This document shows positions 56,372 through 64,000 of a DNA stretch of 64,000 nt, piece after piece. The stretch's first letter is position 1. Each line of letters starts with the position of its first letter. This DNA comes from Dichetophora obliterata. Lineage: Eukaryota > Arthropoda > Insecta > Diptera > Sciomyzidae. The translations under genes were made by a program, and so were the position numbers. The DNA is taken from the NCBI GenBank assembly GCA_963920525.1, contig OY986436.1, positions 11,949,967-12,013,966 on the forward strand. The letters run 5' to 3'. A model generated the notes under the pieces. It saw only the letters and a list, made by a program, of their open reading frames with translations. It had not been told where the DNA came from and did no database searches.

Positions 56372-56922
56372 AAAAAAAGGAAATTAAATAGAAGCGAGCG
56401 TGTGCGCAACCGCAACTCAGTTTTAAAATAATGAATAAACACATATTCAACATATACTGAAAAATCAGCCCGGTGTCAAGCGGTGTCAAATAAGTCTCAT
56501 CTTCTCAAAGTTTCAATATAAAAACAAACAGCGCCGAAAAAGCGCTTCTGACAGTTTTGAAAATTTACAAAATATGTATCCATTTTCACACTTGTTTTTA
56601 ATGAGATTATATAAATAGTACCTTCTACTTGACTTTCCATAGCAAACATTTAAAAAAAAAATATTGTAGAAAAATGCACTTGCGTCTTAAAAACTGCACT
56701 AATTTCAACGAATAATCAGAATAAAATTATTAAAACCAAATATCTGTTTTATACTGCTCATTACTCAATACTTATCTTCCAGTGACAAAAAAAAGTCGTA
56801 ATACCATACCTTTTAGATCATTTTTCATCAACTTGTACAGCTATTTTCTCAAAGTGAGAAAATCAATTTTGTCCAGCTAGCATGTTCTACATGATTCACT
56901 GTGGTTCGTAGAGAAACAAAAT

Positions 56923-57139
56923 CAGCCCTATCATGAATAATATTTCACGCGGAATCAAAAAAGAGCGTTTACATTTTTAAGATAAAGCTCAAGAACATTT
57001 TGGAAATTTTTGAAACGATTGATAAAACGTTGATGAACAAATTTGCTATCAAAAATTTCCAAAATGTTCTTAAGCTTTATCGTAAAAATTAAAACACCCT
57101 TTTCCAATTCTGCATGAAAAATTATTCATGATAAGACTG
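56923..57139. mobile_element. Palindromic MITE, copy B
   Basis: CAGCCCTATCATGAATAATA at the left and CAGTCTTATCATGAATAATT read inward from the right start arms that continue through TTCACGCGGAATC, AAGCTCAAGAACATTTTGGA and AACAAATTTGCTA-like blocks. Same family as 35084-35289. Confidence 0.82.
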
Positions 57140-57173
57140 AATAAATATTTTGTTCGTTCGTAGAGAAACACAT

Positions 57174-57424
57174 TAGGGTTGTTTACTATTCAGTGCAATT
57201 GAGGACTTGTGCACTTTACAAAAACGAAATACACGTACGTCAAAAATCTGCACAAGAGCTTTTCTACTATTGCCTTAAACCTGAGGACTTGAGCAGCTGT
57301 GCACTTGTATGCATTGAAAAATTTTGCCAGCTTTGAAATAGGGATATAGTTGGTGGTGTGGTCACGAAAACCTAACTGCACAAATGCGCAAGTCCTCAAC
57401 TGCACTGAAGCGTGAATACCCCTA
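57174..57424. mobile_element. TA-flanked MITE, 247 bp
   Basis: The element proper is 57176-57422. Ends are GGGTTGTTTACTATTCAGTG on the left and GGGGTATTCACGCTTCAGTG from the right, both followed by CA(A/G)TTGAGGACTTG. TA on each side. Confidence 0.78.
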
Positions 57425-57679
57425 ATAAATATTTTGTTCGTTCATTCATTCGTAGAAAATATATGTTCATTCGTTCGTTCATCGAAAATAAAAATACGCT
57501 CTGACTACCTGGACCACGATAAATAAAAGGCGTAAAAAAATGTAAACGGCTTGTACTTATTCTATATTTTCTTTACGTATATAATTTATGTATTTATATT
57601 TTTTTAATAAGTTATTGTAAAAAAATTACTTAATTAACGTCTATTAATTCTTTAGCATAGCAAAACCTAAAGAAATATC
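57425..57679. other. Spacer with (TTCG/TTCA)n-like repeats
   Basis: TTCGTTCATTCATTCG and similar runs near 57440-57485; otherwise nothing. Confidence 0.5.
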
Positions 57680-57828
57680 TTAACCCTTTATAAGGCAGAG
57701 CTGATATTTTACACTAAAATTGTCGGTGAAATACGCTGTGAGAATATGTTACTTTTATTGTATGTATACCTAAAATGTTCCACTTATGTTGATGGGCAAA
57801 ATATTCCCTCTGCCTTTTAAAGGGTTAA
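57680..57828. mobile_element. piggyBac-type MITE, copy 2 (TTAA flanked)
   Basis: The element proper is 57684-57824 (141 bp): CCCTTTATAAGGCAGAG at the left, CTCTGCCTTTTAAAGGG at the right, TTAA on both sides. The interior matches copy 1 in reverse orientation. Confidence 0.92.
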
Positions 57829-57989
57829 AAGTTATTACAATAATAATTCAATTTGATTGTGACGCATAAATTTTATTAGCTTAAAACCGGTAAAAGTTCG
57901 TAGCTGCCATTTGATTTTTTGAATTTGAAGCCAAAAACCCCTCAATATTCCTCTGTGCACCGTTGGAAAGGTATTAAAATTCCCTACAC

Positions 57990-58650
57990 AAATCTACCAT
58001 TTTGACTTTTGTTTCGACCCGGCTTATTCATCAGATATTTGAAATTTGTCAAAATCTTATGAAAAGCACGCCTACTTTTAATACAAATGTCTTTACAAAA
58101 ACAGTAAATTCTCTTTAAATTCCACTAAAATTAATACAATGACTTCAAGTTTTCACATAAGTGTTAAGCTTCAATATGCACTGTGAGTATACAATTTTTA
58201 AAAACATACCTACCTCCAATACAAAGTGACTTTATGAAAATGGTAAAATCTCCTCAAATTTCACAAAATGAGTACAATGGCTTCAAATTTTGCAAGTAAG
58301 TTTGAATAATATTTATGCACTCAATATTTGGAATTTGGTTTAAAAAAAAACACTAAAAACTCCGCCTACCTCCCATACAAATTGACGTCATCTTAATACA
58401 AAACCTTCATAAAAGCATATTCCAAAAGAATAATAGTTTTAAGTTGATATTTTACACATAAGCTTGGATAATTTGTATGTAACTAATCTGAGTTTTAAAT
58501 TTTAAATATTTAGATAAAAACCACGACCTATAAAAGTGCGTCATCAAAATAATACAACATTGACAACTTGAAATATACTAAAATACGAATGTGGGGGTAA
58601 TTTTATCTTTGGCCCAGTCGAAGATAATTTTTTACTAGTTTTCTAAAAAT
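57990..58650 (+). repeat. Degraded DINE-1-like repeat block, opposite orientation
   Basis: CGCCTACCTCCCATACAAAT at about 58364 and variants near 58068 and 58209 are the complement of the 31-32 kb repeat. It ends with CCCAGTCGAAGATAATTTTT, TACTAGTTTT, the complement of the edge at 31.42 kb. Confidence 0.65.
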
Positions 58651-58878
58651 TTGTTTAAAATTTGGACTTTATAGTTAATTAATTCAACCCATTTAGATAA
58701 AATTTACATAAGAAAATAGTTGAAATTAAATTAGATTAAATTAAATATATAATTTTTTTATTTCATTTCAATTATTTTTTTTTTTTTTTTGGAAAGAATT
58801 AATACGATAACATAAAAAGTTTAAAAAGTTTAACAAAACGTTAGGTGTGTGTGCTAACATAGATCTTAATCAGTGACT

Positions 58879-59738
58879 TTAGGCCGCGTTCATAGCAAAC
58901 GCTTTTAGCTTAGCCGTGAGGTTTAGCTGAAAAAGCTTTGTGTATAATCCTATGGAAAAAGCTTAAAGTGCTCATAGTGCCAGCTTAAAGCTAGCATAAA
59001 GCTTCTTTTTAAATGCTTTTCAGCGCTTATATCTCCATCTCGCTTGCTCACACAGCAAAATAATTTTGTTTTTTATGCTTTGTTGTAGAGCATTTTTAAA
59101 ATGCTTTTCGGCGCCTTATTCTTGGTTGATCACATATTTTCAGTTTTGTTGTTTAGTTTTATTTTTTATTGCGTCGTACTGCATTTTTAAATGAATTTCG
59201 GAACTTGTTTATCTATTTTGCCTATTAATAATATTTTCGTTGATTTTGTTTTATTTGTTGGATATTTTTTGTGATGAAGTTTTAACCGCTGCTGCGTTGT
59301 TGTTTTGTTTTGTGGTGCTTTTCAGTTTTATGAACTTGTGTATTTTATCTTGTTTGTTTACATAGTTTTCTTTGTTCTTGCGTACTTCTTGGGTACTTTT
59401 TGTGCTAAACTTTCCACCGATGTTATGCTTTGTGTTTTGAAGTTCCTTTGAACTTTTGTTTGTTATTGGTTTCATCTTTCGTTGGTAATCATCGCAAATC
59501 TACATTCTCATTAAACAAAAAATCTTTAGTTTACTTTGCAAAACGCAATTGAGGGCATTATTTTTCAAAGAGACAAATGAAAACAAATCATCAGTCACAT
59601 ATAACATCAGAACACCAATAAGCTCAATAAGCTACTTTGTGCAGCGTTGAATAAGCGTTCACTTTGATCAAAAAAAGCTCGACAAAGAAGCTTTATGCAT
59701 CAGCTTCAGCCAAAGCGTCCACTATGAACGCGGCCTTA
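58879..59738. mobile_element. PIF/Harbinger-like element, 854 bp, TTA flanked
   Basis: The element proper is 58882-59735. GGCCGCGTTCATAGCAAACG on the left and GGCCGCGTTCATAGTGGACG from the right; TTA stands on both sides. Subterminal AAGCTTTATG/AGCTTAAAGC motifs repeat. The 74-codon minus-strand ORF inside (59251-59475) is Lys/Asn-rich and unrecognised. Confidence 0.85.
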
Positions 59739-59739
59739 G

Positions 59740-60950
59740 GCTCCCGCCACTGTTCTTAGTTACTTTGTATGTTACAAATTTTGAAATATTTAAAACAAAT
59801 TTTAAAGGATATAAAGAATTAATTTGTTAGTCCTAAAAACAATTCTTGAATCCAGACAAATAGGCTGAGTGATGTGGAAAATCGGAAAATTATGTTGTCT
59901 GCCGAAAACTTGCACAACACAATCTAACACAACCCAACACAAGTAAACCCAACTCAACCAAGAGCAAGAGCACACCAAACACCAACAGCAACCAACCATT
60001 CCAACACTCTCAAGGCGTATCCCATTTTGACAGCGTTATTTTTATCACAGAGACCGAGTGGCGGATTAGATAAAGAAAAAAGGATACAATTTTTTATTCC
60101 AAAATTATTATGAAAAAACGCTATCAAAAGCACTATAACTATAACCGCCCACTCAACAATCACCCCACACCGTACTCTCGTAAATGTGTGTGTGCATGTT
60201 GATGTGAGTGTTAGTGCAAAGCTCGCGCTCTGACGCAAGACCAAGGTTTGAGCAAGACCAAAACAAAAAGAATCGAAATGTTTTGGGTGAGTCGCACAGA
60301 AATCGATGAACATTGACCTTGTCCGAGGTCCTCGACACGATATTCGACTATAGAAATTCGAATTATTTCGTACATTTTCGGCATTCACGCGGAGGCGGCT
60401 GCTGCTGCAAGCGAAGAAAATTTTTAAGGTGTAGACAAACGTTTAAAATTCGTCCTCATTATCCGGCAAAACGGGAAAAGCAGCCAGCAGCAAGAAATTG
60501 AATGAAATTTCGGAACAACACAAGCTTTGTGTTTTATTATAAACAACATCACTCGGTGATGGCAGCAGTAGCATCATTATCACCATCATCATTGACGCCG
60601 ACATGCATTGAGTCGGTCAAAGTCACGTTTGTGTTGTTTTCGTTATAGTTGTTGTTATTGTTGTTGCAAGTATTGTTATGATTTAAGGTGTTTAAGGTGT
60701 TTAAGGCGTTGTTATTGAGGCGAAATAGCGTAAATGTTGTCAAAAGCTTTTATGAAGTGGTGTTATTAAACTTGAAAGTTGCTTAAGTTTATTTTGAAGA
60801 ACGTACTTTAAGCACTTTTTTATATGATTTAAGCTTATTTATAAAATAGAAAAGTAGAAAAATATTGCAAGTAAGTTCAGGTTGGGACAAGGATAAAATT
60901 TATTTATAGAGCTTTTGGTCTTATGCATATAAAAGCTTTTTATAAATAAA
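59740..60950. other. Non-coding DNA with CA-rich and TTG-rich patches
   Basis: AACACAACCCAACACAAG near 59930 and GTTGTTGTTATTGTTGTTGC near 60648. Overlapping ORFs on both strands have no support. Resembles fly UTR-type DNA, no exon defined. Confidence 0.4.
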
Positions 60951-61328
60951 AACCAGGGACCGTAACGGTTACGATTTTTTTTTCAAAAAAGTCAACAGAT
61001 AATCGTTATTTTTTTACTGATTTCATTTCGATCAAAAATAAAAGTTAAAATTTGATTTAAATTTTTGATAAAATATATTAGCTAAAATTTTACTTTTATT
61101 TGTTCGATCAAAAATAACAGTTAAAATTTTAATTTTATATTTTCGATTAAAAATAAAAATTAAAGTTTGACTTCTATTTTTCTGATACAAAAAAAAGTTA
61201 AAATTTTACTTTTATTTTTCCGATCAAAAATAGAGATTAAAAATTTGACAGATCAATTTCTTATTAACTATTATAAAAGTTAAAATTTTCAAAACAATTA
61301 ATAGGAAAAGAATGGAATAGATTTTCTT

Positions 61329-61980
61329 ATTTATTGCAGGGACCGTACCGGTTATGGTTTTTATCAAAAAAGTCAGATATTAACAGTTATCATTTAACTT
61401 TTATTTTTTCCGGCAAAAATACTAGTTATTTAATGCCTTTTATTTTTTCGGGCAAAAATAACTGTTACTTTTGACTTTTATTTTTTTGGTCAAAAATAAC
61501 AGTTATTTTGTGCCTTTTATTTTTTTGGTCAAAAATATCAGGCCATTTGAATTCTTTTAAATGCCACTTGACCGGCCAAAAAAGTTTTATGCAATTTTTA
61601 TCGTCTCATCAGCGCGCACATTTTGAGCTATAAAACTTTTTAGTTTTAAAAGTTTTTACTGGTTTTTGAAAAAATACAACCTGCCTGATATTTTTGACCG
61701 AAAAAATAAAAGGCACAAAATAACTGTTATTTTTTACCTTAAAAAATAAAAGTCAAAAGTAACAGTTATTTTTGCCCGAAAAAATAAAAGGCAAAAAATA
61801 ACAGTTAATATTAATTTTTATAGTAACAGCCAAAAATTTAAAAGGCATTTAATATTCGCGAAGCTGCTGCCATTACGATAATAATGGCATGTTTAAACAA
61901 ATCCTCCGGGCACTTTTTCGTTATGCCTTTTTCATCTGAAAATTGTAAAATAACAGTTATTTTCGGTCCCTGATTTATTG
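61329..61980. mobile_element. hAT-type MITE, 636 bp, perfect 8-bp duplication
   Basis: The element proper is 61337-61972: CAGGGACCG at the left, CGGTCCCTG at the right, flanked by ATTTATTG on both sides (61329-61336, 61973-61980). The interior is filled with AAAAATAACAGTTATTTTT-type palindromes. Non-coding. Confidence 0.93.
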
Positions 61981-61989
61981 TCATTTTCA

Positions 61990-62038
61990 ACAAAAATACT
62001 AGTATGACAAAAATACTAGTATGACAAAAATACTAGTA
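61990..62038 (+). repeat. Three tandem 17-bp units
   Basis: CAAAAATACTAGTATGA, three copies, the last one incomplete. Confidence 0.9.
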
Positions 62039-62044
62039 TAATAA

Positions 62045-62880
62045 ATAAAATCAACAGGAACTCAGCATTGGTTACAATAACAATATCAATACCTAGAGTA
62101 CATTTTGTATTCTTTTACACCTATATAAGAAACATTTTAGCACCGAGATAAAAGCATTGCTATCGATCTGCATATCGTTGCATCGTATCGCTTAGTTGCT
62201 TGTCATTGCACATTCTGTTTTCATTTATTTCGCAAACGACTGGAACAGCGACTGCAAGCAGATGATGTAGGAATTAAAATATGACTTACTTTTGATCGAA
62301 AAAATAAAAGCCAAATTTTAACTGTTATTTTTCACCGAAAAAATAAAAGACAAGTTTGAACTTTTATATTTGATCAAAAACAATTTAAGTCAAATTTTAA
62401 CTTTTGTTTAACGATTACTTATTGTTTTTTTTTTAAAAAAATCAGAAAAATTAAAATCATTAATGATTGTTCCTTAGCTAACAAGCATCACATTGCTATA
62501 TTCAAATATCGAATAGACTTACTCTTTTCATTTGACTTTTTGAATAGAAATTTCGAAAATAATTGTTATTTTTGGGAGCTGATAAAAACTAATTTTTTTT
62601 CAAATAACTTTTAGTATTGATTGCTCTGTTTGATAGGTCAAAAATGTTAACTATGAAGGAGAATTTTTTTTTACTAGCCTCAACCCACTTGTAAAAATTT
62701 GTCAGTGATAACAATGTAATGCAGGACTGTAAGCGGGATTTGACAAAACCTTGCTTGTGTTGTTAATGTCGCTAGTTTCTCTTCAAACAACAGTTTGACT
62801 TTATTCGTCTGTGTTGATGACACCATTCAATGGTGTTTTCTAACAGGAAGCTTTGAAGTGAGTTGTATTTTTGAGCAAAT
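62045..62880. other. Spacer, no gene seen
   Basis: Outside the repeats of the older hAT-like copy, nothing is recognised up to the RTE fragment. Confidence 0.4.
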
Positions 62881-62888
62881 ACAATGTT

Positions 62889-63987
62889 GCGCATTTGTAG
62901 TTGGCAAGAGACTACGGCCCCACATCCAGCGATTCACACCTGTGAACGAACGACTTGCCATAATCCGCATCAAGGTTAAATTTTTTAATATAAGCCTAAT
63001 ATGTGCGCACGCTCCGACAGAAGACAAGGACGATGAGATCAAAGAAATTTTCTACGAGCGCCTTGAAAATGCTTACGAGCGCTGCCCCCGCAAAATCGAC
63101 GACAACACCTCCGATAACGGATTGAGGCTGATTGACTTCGCCGCAGCACGAAACATGGTCGTAAGTAGCACTAGATTCAAGCATCTCAATATTCATAAAG
63201 CCACCTGGATGTCCCCTCATCAAAAAACCAAATTGATCACGTTTTGGCAGACGGAAGGCACTCTTCCAGTGTATTGGATGTACGCACGATCCGTGGTGCA
63301 AACATTGACTCGGATCACTATCTTGTTGCAGCCAAGATCCGTACACGTCTGTGCGCAGCTAAGAACACACGCAACCCTACACAGAGAAAGCTAGACGTCG
63401 ACAAGCTGCAATCTAAACAGACAGCCGATGCTTTCGCCACTCAACTCTCAGTCCTGCTTCAAAGCACTCCTCCAATCGATGATATATGCGCGCAGTGGAC
63501 ACACATTTCCAATTCCATGCGTGCGGCTGCTGAAGAGATGATTGGCTACCACAACCTCGCCGAAACCAGTGGTACGACCAGGAGAGTCGCGACGCCACTG
63601 CGAAGAAAGACGCCGCCAACAAAGCCACCCTGCAGTCGGTTGTAACGCGCGCTGCTAAGGAGCGATACAAAAAAAGAGGAGGGAAGAGAGACGTATTTTT
63701 AGGCAGAAAAAAGAGAGGCAGAAAAGCGCGAGCTGGAGATTTTTCGAAAAAATAAGACGCCTTGCCGATGGTTTTAAAACCGGGGCCTCTTCCTGCCAGG
63801 ATGAAAACGGGAATCTAGTGACAGATGTCCAGAGTACACTGACGTTATGGAGGAAACACTTCTATAAGCTTCTAAATTGCGACGCTGACAACAATCCCGC
63901 CAATAGAGATGATATTCCGGAAGCCCCAATTACGGATGACAGCGTCGAGGCTCCGCTGCCCGACTATGATAAAGTTCTGACAGCTAT
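62889..63987 (+). pseudogene. Second RTE copy, truncated at both ends with an internal deletion
   Basis: Closely similar to 49.5-48.3 kb but on the plus strand. It begins inside the endonuclease (VVGKRLRPHIQRFTPVNERL), runs through LICAHAPTEDKDD and ERLENAYERCPR, then jumps to KIDDNTSDNGLRLIDFAAAR. The stretch that holds GDFNAKVG in the other copy is deleted. Frame changes follow (SDHYLVAAK; RAAAEEMIGYHN; TLTLWRKHFYKLLNCDADNN). Similarity stops at GACAGCTATA, 13 bases before the window edge, where the other copy continues with the RT. Endonuclease loss and absence of RT make it dead. Confidence 0.88.
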
Positions 63988-64000
63988 ATTACCCTCCTAA

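Larger units (their letters stand above)
60952..62476. mobile_element. Older hAT-like MITE family copy with palindromic subterminal repeats
   Basis: Starts CAGGGACCGTAACGGTTACG. Multiple GATCAAAAATAAAAGTTAAA units at 61010-61260 face their complements at 62280-62410. The right end (about 62476, read inward CTAAGGAACAATCATTAATG) is degenerate, so the boundary is uncertain. It contains the younger copy at 61337. Confidence 0.5.

Noticed and set aside
1..64000. CRISPR arrays, operons, ribosomal RNA genes
   Set aside because: None present; the short regular repeats are microsatellites, satellites or transposon parts of a eukaryotic genome.

Overview
This window looks like heterochromatic or intergenic DNA from a higher dipteran fly, with a tephritid-type genome the best guess. 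The grounds are very high A+T, jockey-, RTE- and I-type retrotransposons of insect type, DINE-1-like blocks, and a dense layer of small inverted-repeat DNA transposons. I recognise no host protein-coding gene with confidence. Almost every stretch with real coding character belongs to a transposable element, and only one element, a jockey-type retrotransposon, has open, apparently intact genes.

Layout. 1-3.3 kb: AT-rich non-coding DNA with weak promoter-like signals. 3.3-6.5 kb: a minus-strand non-LTR retrotransposon relic (RT, RNase H, zinc-finger tail) split by a 1.3-kb mariner-type element with TA duplications. 7.3-13.2 kb: long TTATTTTTTA-type arrays, in places exactly 10-bp periodic, built into larger tandem units and broken by an inverted-repeat island at 9.57-10.51 kb. 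13.6 kb: a piggyBac-type MITE (second copy at 57.7 kb). 17.7-26.9 kb: a four-level nest, in which Tc1-type terminal repeats enclose a CR1/L2-like retrotransposon, which is split by a hAT-type element, which carries a full-length jockey-clade element with an 11-bp target duplication and intact ORF1 and ORF2. 29-36 kb: MITEs, DINE-like 150-bp repeats and a GGCCGAACA-rich inverted-repeat element. 38.2-38.9 kb: a short tandem repeat. 40.2-43.5 kb: a satellite of about 15 units of roughly 200 bp. 44.8-50.7 kb: an inverted pair of hAT ends enclosing a Ty3/gypsy gag-protease fragment and an RTE relic. 51.6-55.9 kb: a long-inverted-repeat DNA transposon with CACAGTG ends, a TATA box, an intron-bearing, decayed transposase-like gene and a nested 1-kb element. 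55.9-62.5 kb: further MITEs, including a hAT MITE with a perfect 8-bp duplication. 62.9-64 kb: a second, truncated RTE copy.

How the parts relate. There is no operon or pathway here. The window is a record of successive insertions, and paralogous copies inside it (13.6 vs 37.1 kb, 23.8 vs 31.0 kb) give natural empty sites that date some of them. The most unusual coding unit is the CACAGTG-ended element at 51.6-55.9 kb. The most unusual non-coding structures are the 10-bp phased T-tract arrays and the TTCAGCA-rich satellite.
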